DNA of 64,000 nt from Parasalinivibrio latis. GTDB lineage: Bacteria > Pseudomonadota > Gammaproteobacteria > Enterobacterales > Vibrionaceae. Within the stretch, counting starts at the first letter, position 1, and every line of letters begins with the position of its first letter. Shown piece by piece: positions 33,926-43,516 of the stretch. The DNA lies in contig NZ_CP098812.1 in the NCBI RefSeq assembly GCF_036825535.1, positions 2,418,001-2,482,000 of the forward strand, read 5' to 3'. The translations under genes were made by a program, and so were the position numbers. The notes under the pieces are model-generated. The model made no database searches, was not told the origin of the DNA, and saw only the letters and a program-made list of their open reading frames with translations.

Positions 33926-35665
33926 TTATGCCTTGGCTTCTTCCAGGACAACGCTCTCTTCCGGTTGCTTGAGGAAAGCATACAGGAAGCCGGTCAGTAA
34001 AGTACCGGCAACAATTGCCAGCAGGTACAGCATCACCGGGTGAATAGCATTTGGAATCAGCAGTACGAACAGGCCACCGTGTGGAGCCATCAGCTTGGCG
34101 CCGAACAGCATAGACAGGGCTCCGGTCAGTGCTCCACCGGCCACACAGGATGGAATAACGCGCATTGGGTCACGGGCGGCGAATGGAATCGCACCTTCAG
34201 AGATAAAGCACGCACCCAGTACAAACGATGCCTTGCCCGCTTCACGCTCTGACGCTGAGAACTTACGGCGTGCCAGTACAGTTGCCAGACCCATACCCAG
34301 CGCTGGCACCATACCCGCAGCCATGACTGCGGCCATTGGGGCATAAGTTTGTGAAGCCAGCAGGCCAACACCGAAGGTGTATGCAACCTTGTTAACCGGG
34401 CCACCGAGGTCGAAACACATCATCGCACCCAGCAACAGGCCAAGCAGTACCGCGTTGGCAGAACCCATATTATTCAGGAACTGGGTAAGGGCTTCCATCA
34501 GGCCGGAAATCGGGCCACCGACGATGAAAATCATCACCAGGCCAGTCACCAGGCTGGCGATCAGCGGGATAACCAGAATCGGCTTCAGTGCTTGCATGGA
34601 CGCAGGAAGCGGCACTTTCTCTGCAACAAACTTCGCGGTATAACCTGCCAGGAAACCGGCAATGATACCGCCGATAAAACCGGCACCGGTGGAACTTGCC
34701 AGCATACCGCCGATAAGGCCCGGTGCAAGTCCCGGACGGTCAGCGATAGAAAACGCAATGTAACCGGCCAGCACAGGTACCATCAGGGCAAAGGCGCTGC
34801 CACCACCTATGGTCATCAGGGCTTCAGCCAGCGTACCCGGCTGTTTAAATGCTTCGATACCGAACACGAATGACAGGGCAATGGAAAGACCGCCCGCTAC
34901 CACCAGCGGAAGCATATGAGACACACCTGTCATCAGGTGTTTGTATACACCGGTACGTTCCTGCTTACCTTCAGAGCCTGAACCGGCTTTCGCGGAATGC
35001 TGGTAAACACTCGCTTCGTCAAAGGCTCGCTCATATTCCTGACGGGTTTTCTTCAGAGCCGCACCGGTACTGGTGCGGTACATTTTTTTGCCGTTGAAGC
35101 GGGACAGATCCACTTCGATGTCAGCCGCGATAAATACCAGGTCAGCCGCTGCAATCTCTTCATCAGTCAGCTGGTTTTTCGCACCTACTGACCCGCGGGT
35201 TTCAATTTTGACATCATATCCCAGCGCCTTGCCTTCCTCTTCCAGCGCCTCGGCAGCCATAAAGGTATGCGCCACGCCGGTTGGGCAAGCGGTGATACCG
35301 ACAACTCGCTTCTTACCGAAAGAAGCCTGCTCTGCAACGGCAGCTTCTGCTGGTGCTTTAAATTCAGAGGCCGCATCAACCGCACCGGTCAGGAAAGCTT
35401 TCGGATCGGCGTAACAATCCGCTGGCTGGGCAAGGAACACACGTTTGCCGTTGAAGCGCGCCAGATCTTTTGCCGGGCCTACAACCACAACGGCATCAGC
35501 ATCAACAATAGCGTCAGCCGAAACGGGGACGATTGGGGTGACACTGCTCTGGCATTCAAAGTTGGCCTTCCAACCCAGATCTGCAGCGGCTTTTTCAAGC
35601 ACTCCCTTTGCCAGGATTGCGTTGGCAATCCCGCTCGGGCACGCGGTAACAATAACAGTTTTCAT
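33926..35665 (-). CDS. fruA: PTS fructose-specific EIIB'BC permease
   Basis: 579 residues from the ATG at 35665 after GAGGG. It has a first IIB-like domain (Cys9 in VTACPSG), a second IIB domain with Cys127 in GITACPTGVAHTF, and a EIIC domain of about nine helices (from residue 225). It imports fructose and forms fructose 1-phosphate. Third gene of fruBKA; it starts 15 nt past the fruK stop. The upstream region has three Cra operators. Confidence 0.96.
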   Translation of the reverse strand: MKTVIVTACPSGIANAILAKGVLEKAAADLGWKANFECQSSVTPIVPVSADAIVDADAVVVVGPAKDLARFNGKRVFLAQPADCYADPKAFLTGAVDAASEFKAPAEAAVAEQASFGKKRVVGITACPTGVAHTFMAAEALEEEGKALGYDVKIETRGSVGAKNQLTDEEIAAADLVFIAADIEVDLSRFNGKKMYRTSTGAALKKTRQEYERAFDEASVYQHSAKAGSGSEGKQERTGVYKHLMTGVSHMLPLVVAGGLSIALSFVFGIEAFKQPGTLAEALMTIGGGSAFALMVPVLAGYIAFSIADRPGLAPGLIGGMLASSTGAGFIGGIIAGFLAGYTAKFVAEKVPLPASMQALKPILVIPLIASLVTGLVMIFIVGGPISGLMEALTQFLNNMGSANAVLLGLLLGAMMCFDLGGPVNKVAYTFGVGLLASQTYAPMAAVMAAGMVPALGMGLATVLARRKFSASEREAGKASFVLGACFISEGAIPFAARDPMRVIPSCVAGGALTGALSMLFGAKLMAPHGGLFVLLIPNAIHPVMLYLLAIVAGTLLTGFLYAFLKQPEESVVLEEAKA

Positions 35666-35679
35666 AGTTCGACCCTCGT

Positions 35680-36630
35680 TCACGCCTTTCCTGCTAATGC
35701 ATTCATCTCGACGCGATCAGCCAATGCTTTCACGTCACTAATATCCGGTACACCCACACCAACCTGGCTGACTGCCAGTGCAGACAACGCGGTGGCAAAC
35801 GCCAGTACGTCTTGTGGGGTATTTTCTTTATAAAGTCCCCAGCACATCCCGGCGACCAGGGTGTCACCCGCGCCAACGGTGCTGACCACTTTCATTTTCG
35901 GCGGTACAGCTTTGAGCCAGTTTCCGTTGTTCAGCCAAAGGACACCTTCTGCGCCGCGGGAAATCACCACATGTTCAATACCGGTTGCAGCCAGTTCTTC
36001 ACCCGCTGCCATCAAAGACGCTTCATCATCAAGCGGTTTGCCAGCCCAGGCAGAGAGCTCCACTTCATTTGGCTTCACCAGCCAGGGCGCGACAGACAAC
36101 CCGGCTGTCAATGCTGCACCGCTGGTATCCAGCGCCACTTTCTTGCCCTGCTCTCGCAAGCCTTTCAGCCATTCAGAGAACAGCTCTGGGCTGATACCCG
36201 GTGGCAGGCTGCCGGCAATCACGATGTAGTCGTGGCTGGCTGCCAGTTCAAACAGCCGAGTTTCCATCTCTTCGGCTTTTTCCGGAGACACGGCGACACC
36301 GGGGAAATTGATATCAGTCACCCGGCCATCCGCTTCCACCAGTTTGACGTTAATGCGGCTGGCACCATGAACACGGACAAATTCGTCACGCGCATCCATG
36401 GATTTGAACAGTTGGATAAAGGTGTCCAGGTTTTCATCACCCAGGCAACCTGACACGGTAACCGGCGTACCAAGGTCACTCAGCACGCGGGCAACGTTCA
36501 CCCCTTTACCGGCCGGATGCAGAGACCCCTCGTTTATCAGGTTCACTTCCCCAGCTTCCAGCAGGCCTAGGCTGCCGGTCATGTCCAGTGCCGGATTGAG
36601 CGTAACGGTAAGGATACGGTTTCGGTTCAT
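35680..36630 (-). CDS. fruK: 1-phosphofructokinase
   Basis: 316 residues, PfkB family. The N-terminal NPALD motif, HPAGKGVNVARVL and the C-terminal TVGAGDTLVAGM with the catalytic Asp are present. It phosphorylates fructose 1-phosphate to fructose 1,6-bisphosphate; the substrate is also the inducer of Cra, which acts on this operon. It starts 3 nt after fruB and is followed by fruA. Confidence 0.96.
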   Translation of the reverse strand: MNRNRILTVTLNPALDMTGSLGLLEAGEVNLINEGSLHPAGKGVNVARVLSDLGTPVTVSGCLGDENLDTFIQLFKSMDARDEFVRVHGASRINVKLVEADGRVTDINFPGVAVSPEKAEEMETRLFELAASHDYIVIAGSLPPGISPELFSEWLKGLREQGKKVALDTSGAALTAGLSVAPWLVKPNEVELSAWAGKPLDDEASLMAAGEELAATGIEHVVISRGAEGVLWLNNGNWLKAVPPKMKVVSTVGAGDTLVAGMCWGLYKENTPQDVLAFATALSALAVSQVGVGVPDISDVKALADRVEMNALAGKA

Positions 36631-36633
36631 GGC

Positions 36634-37749
36634 TTAGCCCTCACCCAGTCCTGCATCAATGGCCTGGCCAATGGCATCCAGCGCCGCATCTGCATCCGGG
36701 CCTTCAGCCACAAACTCAAGCTCATGGCCTTTGGTAACGCCAAGGCCAATCACCTTCATCAGGCTCTTTGCATTAACCTGGGCACTGCCGCTTGTCAGGT
36801 TGGAGACCCAAACCTTGCTTTCGAATTTCTTCACTGTCGCAACTAACACGGCACCCGGACGGGCGTGCAAGCCATGTGGGTTTTTAATGGTGAATATGCG
36901 GGTGTTGCCTTTAGCCGCAGGAGCCTGGCTGAGGAGTTTCACCACGTTGGCAGCATCGCCGCTGAACAGCGCATCCAGTTTGTTGGTGTAAACAAGCGCT
37001 GCCAGATGCTCCAAAGACGCTGCGGCTGAACCGTCTTTACCGGCGACCGCCAGCACACCGCGAACCGGACCTTGTTCGGTTTCCACGGAGTCCTCAGCAG
37101 AAACAAACGCCATCGCGGTGTTGTTAACATGGGATGAACCGGATACCAGCCAGAGTCCCTGCCCCAGGTGCACCGCTTGCTGGCTCACCATGTCAGCCAC
37201 AAATGCAGGCTCGACTGCGCCAGCGTTACGCAGCTTACCGCCGGCAACCGCTGTCAATTCCAAGAGACTGCGAGCCGGGAAACCCGTTTCTACCAGACTG
37301 GCTTCGAACATCAGTTCTTCACCGCCTTGCAGCACGGCAATGATTTCGTCGGCATTGGCGGCATTTTTCAGCTTCTCTTCTACGCCATCAGCCGAGAGCA
37401 CTTTAGTCAGTTGTTTGAGCACCCCAAGGTGTTCATCTGAACCGGCAGCAATACCAATCGCCAGGTATGCCTGTTGGCCGTCATCACCCCAGGCCACGCC
37501 ATCAGGGAAATGGAAAATTTGCAGGCCGGTCTGCTTTACTTTGTCACGGGTATCTGTGGTGCCATGCGGAATGGCAATCCCGTTTCCAAGGAAGGTGGCA
37601 CTCTGTGCTTCACGGGCCAACATGCCCTCGCCGTACCCTTCTGCGACCAGTTCGCGGCTGACCATTTGCGCCGCGATCTGTGAAATAGCGTCTTGCTTGG
37701 TTGAGGCTTGTTGCCCCATCACGATGTCTTTTTGAGTAACTTGCAACAT
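36634..37749 (-). CDS. fruB: PTS fructose EIIA-HPr fusion (diphosphoryl transfer protein)
   Basis: 371 residues from the ATG at 37749 after AGGTGAT. The EIIA domain (about 1-145) has His62 in AIPHGTTDTR, a central linker domain follows, and the C-terminal HPr-like (FPr) domain carries NPHGLHARPG with its active His and Ser in SLMKVIGLG. It passes phosphate from Enzyme I to FruA. First gene of fruBKA, divergent from cra. Confidence 0.96.
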   Translation of the reverse strand: MLQVTQKDIVMGQQASTKQDAISQIAAQMVSRELVAEGYGEGMLAREAQSATFLGNGIAIPHGTTDTRDKVKQTGLQIFHFPDGVAWGDDGQQAYLAIGIAAGSDEHLGVLKQLTKVLSADGVEEKLKNAANADEIIAVLQGGEELMFEASLVETGFPARSLLELTAVAGGKLRNAGAVEPAFVADMVSQQAVHLGQGLWLVSGSSHVNNTAMAFVSAEDSVETEQGPVRGVLAVAGKDGSAAASLEHLAALVYTNKLDALFSGDAANVVKLLSQAPAAKGNTRIFTIKNPHGLHARPGAVLVATVKKFESKVWVSNLTSGSAQVNAKSLMKVIGLGVTKGHELEFVAEGPDADAALDAIGQAIDAGLGEG

Positions 37750-37843
37750 GGTTATCACCTGTCGTCTTTGGTATGTCGCTGATTGCTTTTACTTCCCGGT
37801 GACTTCTTTCGGGAACCCTACACATCGAATTTCAAGTGGCTGA

Positions 37844-37857
37844 CTGAATCGATTCAG
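37844..37857. promoter_or_regulatory. Cra operator 1
   Basis: CTGAATCGATTCAG, a perfect 14-bp palindrome that matches the Cra/FruR core (TGAA-x-C-x-x-TTCA). Closest to fruB. Confidence 0.75.
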
Positions 37858-37907
37858 CAATCAGTTCAAAAATAAGTGCGCTGTCACAAAACTCAACTTT
37901 ACGCACT

Positions 37908-37925
37908 AGCTGAAACCTTTCAGCT
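37908..37925. promoter_or_regulatory. Cra operator 2
   Basis: AGCTGAAACCTTTCAGCT fits the Cra consensus with symmetric AGCTGAA arms. Confidence 0.8.
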
Positions 37926-37931
37926 ATAGAT

Positions 37932-37947
37932 GCTGAATCCTTTCAGC
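37932..37947. promoter_or_regulatory. Cra operator 3
   Basis: GCTGAATCCTTTCAGC, centred about 23 bp from operator 2 (roughly two helical turns), so both can lie on one face of the DNA. Confidence 0.8.
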
Positions 37948-38016
37948 TTATAATGCAAATATCATTTTGACTGATAATTCAAATACAGGATCCCGATCAC
38001 AGATATAGGAGTGACG

Positions 38017-39009
38017 ATGACACTGGATGAAATTGCGCGCCTGGCAGGTGTGTCACGCACTACCGCCAGTTATGTGATTAACGGTAAGGCTGACAGGTAC
38101 CGTATAAGCCAGAAAACCCGGGACAAGGTGATGGCGGTTGTGGAAGAACACAACTACCAGCCAGACCATGCCGCCACCTCCCTGCGCATGGGGAGCAGCC
38201 ATTCCCTTGGCCTTGTGATTCCAGATCTTGAAAATGCCAGTTATGCACGCATAGCCAAACTGCTTGAACGCCATGCCCGACAGGCCGGGTTCCAGCTCAT
38301 CATCTCCTGCAGTGATGATGACCCGGACACGGAAATCAGCGTTGCCACCCTGTTGCTTGGCCGGCGGATAGATGCCCTGATTGTCGCCAGCAGCCTTCCG
38401 GCAGAACATAGGTTCTACCGGGATATTCAGGAGAAAGGCACGCCTGTAATTGCCATTGACCGGGCAATGGATGATGAACACTTTGCCAGCGTGATCAGTG
38501 AAGATCTGGAAGGCTCTTTCCAATTGACCAGTAAACTGCTGGACGCGAAGCCTGAGTCCATAGGCTTGATTGGCGCTGTGCCAAAGCTGGTCGTCTCACG
38601 CGAACGGGAACAGGGGTTCCGATCGGCAACCGAAAAATCCAGCGCCGATACCCGCATTGTCTACGGTGAGCATTTCAGCCATGAAGCAGGCAGACGTTTA
38701 CTTCAAGCATGGATTGATGACGACTGTGTACCGGATGCTATCCTGACGACGTCGTTTACCCTGTTTGAAGGGGTACTCGATGAACTGCGGTGCCATCCAG
38801 AGCTGATGAACCGCATCCAGCTTGCGACTTTTGGTGACAACCGCCTGCTCGACTTCCTGCCGTTTGTCGTTCACTCCCTGCCCCAGGAATTTGAGCAAAT
38901 CGCCGAAAAAGCCCTGTCACTGACCCTTTCCGCCATTAAAGGCAACCATCAATCTGGGATTGATGTGGTACCGAGGAAGGTGAAGTGGAGGGAAGCGGCG
39001 AAACACTGA
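38017..39009 (+). CDS. cra: Catabolite repressor/activator Cra (FruR), LacI family
   Basis: 330 residues from an ATG at 38017, five nt after GGAG. The N-terminal LacI helix-turn-helix (MTLDEIARLAGVSRTTASYVINGKA, cited in part) and the sugar-phosphate binding core fit Cra. It releases DNA when it binds fructose 1-phosphate. It is divergent from fruBKA, with three operators in the shared region, so it likely controls that operon and itself. Confidence 0.95.
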   Translation: MTLDEIARLAGVSRTTASYVINGKADRYRISQKTRDKVMAVVEEHNYQPDHAATSLRMGSSHSLGLVIPDLENASYARIAKLLERHARQAGFQLIISCSDDDPDTEISVATLLLGRRIDALIVASSLPAEHRFYRDIQEKGTPVIAIDRAMDDEHFASVISEDLEGSFQLTSKLLDAKPESIGLIGAVPKLVVSREREQGFRSATEKSSADTRIVYGEHFSHEAGRRLLQAWIDDDCVPDAILTTSFTLFEGVLDELRCHPELMNRIQLATFGDNRLLDFLPFVVHSLPQEFEQIAEKALSLTLSAIKGNHQSGIDVVPRKVKWREAAKH

Positions 39010-39019
39010 GACATACCAT

Positions 39020-39130
39020 TTATAGTGGCGAGTCGTGAGAAACGAGTAGCGAGTAAAAAGCGGTGAGTAAAGAGATAATCAACAGTAAGTAAATTTAGTC
39101 TCTGTCTCTTGGCTCACCTCTCACCCACTC
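39020..39130. repeat. Low-complexity GAGTAGCGAGTA-type repeat region
   Basis: Variants of GCGAGT/GTGAGT recur (gcgagtcgtgag, cgagtagcgagta, cggtgagta) and the far end holds the complementary CTCACC/ACTCGC words, so the stretch can fold back on itself. It lies between convergent cra and VOC genes. Such decayed simple repeats are common in vibrio intergenic regions; no function seen. Confidence 0.5.
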
Positions 39131-39147
39131 GCAACTCACAGCTACCG

Positions 39148-39573
39148 TTACGCCTCCGAATAATCGTTCCTCTGCCCCGGAATATCCGAGCGGTATTCCA
39201 CAAACTCAACTTCTATCCCATCAGGGTCGACAAAATAGACATTGCGGCGGTATTCGGTGGGGGCTCCGGGATGATCGACTTCAAACCCGGCTTCCCGAAG
39301 GCGGCCAATTAACCCATCGAGGTCTTCAACACTGAACCCTAAATGCGCCAATCCAACTTGATGACCGGCAAGGTCGCGGGGATCTGAATCACCGTTGTTG
39401 TTCAGGCAAAGGTAGTTGTAGTTATCACCAAAATGTACCCATTGGCGGGGCTTGCCTGACCACTCGCCGTCCCCCCCACCCCGGACTTCCCAATGGGGGA
39501 AAGCTGCTTTATAAAAAGACAGGCTGCGTTCTATATCCCTCACTACCAGATTTAAGTGCTCTAATCTAACCAT
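39148..39573 (-). CDS. VOC family (glyoxalase-fold) protein
   Basis: 141 residues from the ATG at 39573 after AAGGAG. Paired beta-alpha-beta-beta-beta modules; the start MVRLEHLNLVVRDIERSL and the end VDPDGIEVEFVEY with His5 or 6 and a terminal Glu are the usual metal-site positions. Catalysed reaction unknown; relatives include lactoylglutathione lyases and lactone hydrolases. Divergent from the M14-type hydrolase gene across an AT-rich region. Confidence 0.85.
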   Translation of the reverse strand: MVRLEHLNLVVRDIERSLSFYKAAFPHWEVRGGGDGEWSGKPRQWVHFGDNYNYLCLNNNGDSDPRDLAGHQVGLAHLGFSVEDLDGLIGRLREAGFEVDHPGAPTEYRRNVYFVDPDGIEVEFVEYRSDIPGQRNDYSEA

Positions 39574-39608
39574 GTTCTTCTCCTTATGAACCGACATTGC
39601 TCGTTTTG

Positions 39609-39708
39609 GTTATTTAGTAAACTTATTTACTTATTAAACCATAAGTAAAGTATATCCTTTACTATTTAAAATCCACCCGACTATATAAATTAATTACTTT
39701 ACATAATT
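39609..39708. promoter_or_regulatory. AT-rich divergent control region with TTTACT/AGTAAA repeats
   Basis: AGTAAACTT, ATTTACTTA, ATAAGTAAAG, CTTTACTA and ACTTTACAT recur in both orientations within 100 bp between the VOC and M14 genes. They could be half-sites of an operator or simply AT-rich drift. Confidence 0.35.
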
Positions 39709-39837
39709 AGAAATGGGTAGCGTGCTACAAAAATGTGCAATCCGGCCGCAAAAGTTTCACTCGCGGTACATCTGCTTGCGATCTTCCGGTGCGAGGAATA
39801 GGCTGTCGGCAGCAAACAAAAGTTAAAAGGAAATGCT

Positions 39838-40758
39838 ATGACAACTGAGCATGCATACCACATTGGTACCCCAGGCCAGCCTTGGGGAGATGCAGAGAAG
39901 GCACAGTGGCTCTCAGAACGGCATATTGCCCGCTCATATTTCGAAGATGTACTGACCAAAATAGAAGCACTGAGCGAAGAGTTTGATGTTGAAGAGTATG
40001 GTGCGCTGCCAATCGACGCAGAACGCTACCCGCTGTTTGCATTGAAAAGCAAGAACTGGTCTGCTGGCAAACCGGTAGTTCTGGTCACCGGGGGCGTTCA
40101 CGGTTACGAAACCAGCGGTGTACATGGGGCACTGCTTTTCCTGCAGACCGAAGCAAAGCGTTATGAAGAGAATTTCAACCTTGTGGTCGCACCGTGTGTA
40201 AGCCCTTGGGGTTACGAAACCATTAACCGCTGGAACCCGAATGCCGTTGATCCAAATCGTTCATTCGTAACAAACAGCCCGGCTGAAGAATCCGGCTCAC
40301 TGATGGCTTTCGTAGCCTCTCTTGGCAGCGAAGTGTTCGCACACTTTGACCTTCACGAAACCACAGACACTGATGAATCTGAGTTCCGTCCAGCTCTGGC
40401 AGCCCGCGATGGCAAAGAGTATGAACCTGACCTGGTGCCAGACGGTTTTTACCTGGTTGGTGATACTGAAAACCCACAGCCTGAATTCCAGAAAGCGATG
40501 ATTGAATCGGTCAGTAAAGTCACCCACATCGCCCCGGCCGACGATAAAGGAGACATTATTGGTTCTCCCGTTGTTCAATTCGGAGTCATCAACTACCCAA
40601 CCAAATCTCTCGGCCTTTGCAGCGGCATAACCAATTGTGTCTATGGCACTACTACTGAGGTATACCCAGACAGCCCTAAAGTAACAGACGAAGAGTGTAA
40701 CCGAGCCCAGGTCGCAGCGCTGACCGGTGGACTTGATTTCATTCTCGCCCGGTTATAA
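39838..40758 (+). CDS. M14-type zinc carboxypeptidase/deacylase-like protein
   Basis: 306 residues. Zinc ligands of the M14 (AstE/AspA and carboxypeptidase) fold are visible: His88 and Glu91 in GGVHGYETSG and His173 in FDLHET. The distal catalytic Glu would be in TTTEVYPD. No signal peptide, so cytoplasmic. Relatives cleave N-acyl amino acids or short peptides; the sequence resembles the uncharacterised DUF2817/M14 group that acts on an unknown small substrate. AAGGAA precedes the ATG. Confidence 0.8.
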   Translation: MTTEHAYHIGTPGQPWGDAEKAQWLSERHIARSYFEDVLTKIEALSEEFDVEEYGALPIDAERYPLFALKSKNWSAGKPVVLVTGGVHGYETSGVHGALLFLQTEAKRYEENFNLVVAPCVSPWGYETINRWNPNAVDPNRSFVTNSPAEESGSLMAFVASLGSEVFAHFDLHETTDTDESEFRPALAARDGKEYEPDLVPDGFYLVGDTENPQPEFQKAMIESVSKVTHIAPADDKGDIIGSPVVQFGVINYPTKSLGLCSGITNCVYGTTTEVYPDSPKVTDEECNRAQVAALTGGLDFILARL

Positions 40759-40780
40759 TTAGCTGAGCATTGTGACCAAG

Positions 40781-40820
40781 AAACGGATGCCATATACGTG
40801 TCATCCAGCCGGGGCCGTTT
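40781..40820 (+). terminator. Terminator-like hairpin after the M14 gene
   Basis: AAACGGATG and CATCC/CCGTTT can pair in two steps, followed by TTATTT. The remaining 250 bp up to the chemoreceptor gene hold no ORF and no further structure that I can name. Confidence 0.45.
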
Positions 40821-41071
40821 TATTTCCTGTAAACCTGATGAACTTATGCATGTTAGCGTAATAAAGCTCTTAAGGTTAAAAACGTCCCCGGTACCTTAAT
40901 TAAGTAGAAAGATATCGTTGTTCCCTGCCAGAATATTCGCAGATTACTCACCGCTGTTATCTCCGTTAGCGATGCACCCTCTCGATTTTTATACGGTTAT
41001 TCCACATATGCGGCAAAGTTCATGCCTATTGGACTATGCTTCCTTATATAGATGTGGAAGGTAAGGTCACA

Positions 41072-43516
41072 ATGGCGAATCCTATCAGCAACATCATTCA
41101 TTGGTTTACCAAGCCTTTTTCCCAAGGGAACAGTGAGGCCAGTGCCATTGTCAACGCTTTAGACAGATCGATGGCAGTTGTTGAATTCGATTTAGCTGGC
41201 AATATCCTGCACGCCAATGAAAACTTCCTTAAGACAATGGGTTACTCGAGAAAAGAAGTTATCGGCAAACACCATTCGATGTTTGTCTCATCCGATTTGG
41301 TCGACTCTTCCGAATACCGGGAGTTTTGGAAAAACCTCAGTAAAGGCCGTTACTTTTCTGCGGAATTCCAGCGCGTTGCGAAAGGAGGGAAAGAGATTTG
41401 GATTCAGGCAAGCTATAACCCTGTCCGCAACATGCTTGGCCGACCTTTCAAGATAGTTAAATTTGCTTCAGATATCACAGACCAAAAAATGAAGGCTGTC
41501 GATTCTACTGGAAAGATTAATGCAATAAACCGCTCCCTGGCAGTCATAGAATTTAACTTGGATGGCGAAATCATTCATGCAAATGAGAATTTCCTGGCTG
41601 TAGTCGGCTACTCACTCGAAGAGATTAGGGGAAAGCACCACTCTATATTTGTCGACACTGAATACTGCCAGACCGACGAGTACCAAGAGTTTTGGGAAGA
41701 CCTTAAGCAAGGAAAATTTAAATCAGCCGAATTCCGTCGCTTGGCAAAAAGTGGACGTGAGGTATGGATCCAAGCAACCTACAACCCAATATTTGACCCA
41801 AACGGAAAACCGGTGAAGGTTGTTAAATTCGCCACTGATATTACTGAACAGAAGAGAGCTGCAGCCGACTTCAAAGGCCAAATTAAAGCCATCGACAAAT
41901 CTCAGTCCATTATTGAGTTTGCACTGGATGGAACCATTCTCAACGCAAATAAAAACTTCCTGACAACGCTCGGATATACGCTCGATGAAATTCAAGGCAA
42001 GCATCACTCCATCTTTGTAGATACAGACACCCTGAACAGTACTGAATATAAAACGTTCTGGAATAAACTGGCTGCAGGTAACTTCCTGACCGGAGAGTTC
42101 CGCAGAATAGGTAAGCGTGGAAATGAAGTTTGGATCCAGGCGTCGTACAACCCGATTTTTGACGACTCCGGAAAACCATTCAAAGTGGTGAAATTTGTTA
42201 CCGATATTACCAAGCAAAAGATGCGAAATTCTGATTTTGAAAGCCAGATAAATGCTATTGGTAAATCGCAGGCCATCATCGAATTTGACATAGACGGAAC
42301 CATTATTACCGCAAACAACAATTTCCTTAATGCAATGGGATATACCCTTAAGGAAATTCAGGACAAACACCACTCCATGTTTGTCCATCCGGATTATGCA
42401 TGTTCAGAGGAGTACCAGCGCTTTTGGGAAAAGCTCCGCGGCGGGGAATTCGAGAGTGCTGAATTCCAGCGGCTTGGCAAAGGCGGAAAAAAAGTTTGGA
42501 TTCAGGCCTCCTACAACCCGATTCTTGATGCCAATGGCAAGCCATTCAAAATAGTGAAGTTTGCAACAGATATCACTGCAAAAAAACGCGCCGTAAATCT
42601 AATCAGCAGAAAACTTCTCCAACTGTCTGACGGAAAGCTCAATGTTAGAATTGATGAAAAGCTGGATGAAGAATTCGAACCAGTCCGCATCGCTCTTAAC
42701 TCAACCGTAAGGCGCCTGAACGAACTGGTAACAGATATTATCCAAGCGGTTACGTCAGTACGTAAGGCCGTACAAGAGATTGAATCTGGTACGGATGCGC
42801 TAGGCAGACGTACCGAAGCACAATCAACTGCACTTGAACAAACCGCAGCCAGCGCGCTGGAACTGACGACTACTGTCAAACAAACGGCAAAAAATGCAGA
42901 ACAGGCCGACGGTTATGCATTGGAAGCGTCCGATAAGGCTGAACGCGGAGGGTTGGTCGTAAAAAGTGCAGTAAAGGCCATCGCAGAAATAGAAAACTCC
43001 AGTAAGCGGATTTCAGATATCATTGGCGTTATCAACGATATTGCTTTCCAAACCAACCTCCTGGCACTCAATGCAGCGGTAGAAGCGGCCCGAGCCGGCG
43101 AACAGGGACGGGGTTTTGCCGTTGTTGCTGGTGAAGTCCGAAGCCTCGCACAACGAAGTTCAAAAGCCTCTATCGAAATTAAGGAATTGATAAACACCAG
43201 TGTTCAAAATGTCCAGGATGGAACAACCCTTGTCAGGGAATCCGGAGAAACCCTGGAGGAAATTGTCGAAGCAGTGACTGCAGTTTCCCATATGATATCG
43301 ACGATTAATGGAGCCACCCAAGAGCAAAGCCTGGGAGTTCGGGAGATCAGTGAGGCCATAACCAGCATGGATACTATGACTCAGCAAAATACAAACCTTG
43401 CGGAGAAAACCAATGTTGTCAGCAGTAACTTGCTAAATGAAGCCGAAAATTTATTAAGTATGGTTAAGTATTTCCGTGTTGATAAAAAGAAAACACGCAA
43501 ATCAAAAAACAAATAA
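41072..43516 (+). CDS. Soluble methyl-accepting chemotaxis protein with four PAS domains
   Basis: 814 residues from the ATG at 41072. No membrane helix. Four PAS repeats of about 122 residues (roughly 27-140, 149-262, 271-384, 393-506), each with the pattern SxxxxEF-xxxG-x-IxxANxNFL-xxxGY, then GKHHS-(M/I)-FV and W-x-QAxYNP, then FATDIT. A signalling domain follows (about 540-800) with the conserved hairpin FQTNLLALNAAVEAARAGEQGRGFAVVA (cited in part). The C-terminus lacks the CheR-tethering pentapeptide. It resembles BdlA-type cytosolic receptors, which have two PAS domains. Ligand or cofactor (haem or FAD) unknown. Lone gene. Confidence 0.92.
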   Translation: MANPISNIIHWFTKPFSQGNSEASAIVNALDRSMAVVEFDLAGNILHANENFLKTMGYSRKEVIGKHHSMFVSSDLVDSSEYREFWKNLSKGRYFSAEFQRVAKGGKEIWIQASYNPVRNMLGRPFKIVKFASDITDQKMKAVDSTGKINAINRSLAVIEFNLDGEIIHANENFLAVVGYSLEEIRGKHHSIFVDTEYCQTDEYQEFWEDLKQGKFKSAEFRRLAKSGREVWIQATYNPIFDPNGKPVKVVKFATDITEQKRAAADFKGQIKAIDKSQSIIEFALDGTILNANKNFLTTLGYTLDEIQGKHHSIFVDTDTLNSTEYKTFWNKLAAGNFLTGEFRRIGKRGNEVWIQASYNPIFDDSGKPFKVVKFVTDITKQKMRNSDFESQINAIGKSQAIIEFDIDGTIITANNNFLNAMGYTLKEIQDKHHSMFVHPDYACSEEYQRFWEKLRGGEFESAEFQRLGKGGKKVWIQASYNPILDANGKPFKIVKFATDITAKKRAVNLISRKLLQLSDGKLNVRIDEKLDEEFEPVRIALNSTVRRLNELVTDIIQAVTSVRKAVQEIESGTDALGRRTEAQSTALEQTAASALELTTTVKQTAKNAEQADGYALEASDKAERGGLVVKSAVKAIAEIENSSKRISDIIGVINDIAFQTNLLALNAAVEAARAGEQGRGFAVVAGEVRSLAQRSSKASIEIKELINTSVQNVQDGTTLVRESGETLEEIVEAVTAVSHMISTINGATQEQSLGVREISEAITSMDTMTQQNTNLAEKTNVVSSNLLNEAENLLSMVKYFRVDKKKTRKSKNK

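Noticed and set aside
39020..39130. Possible CRISPR or integron-type repeats (GAGTAGCGAGTA words)
   Set aside because: Repeats are too short, irregular and directly adjacent, without unique spacers or cas or integrase genes.
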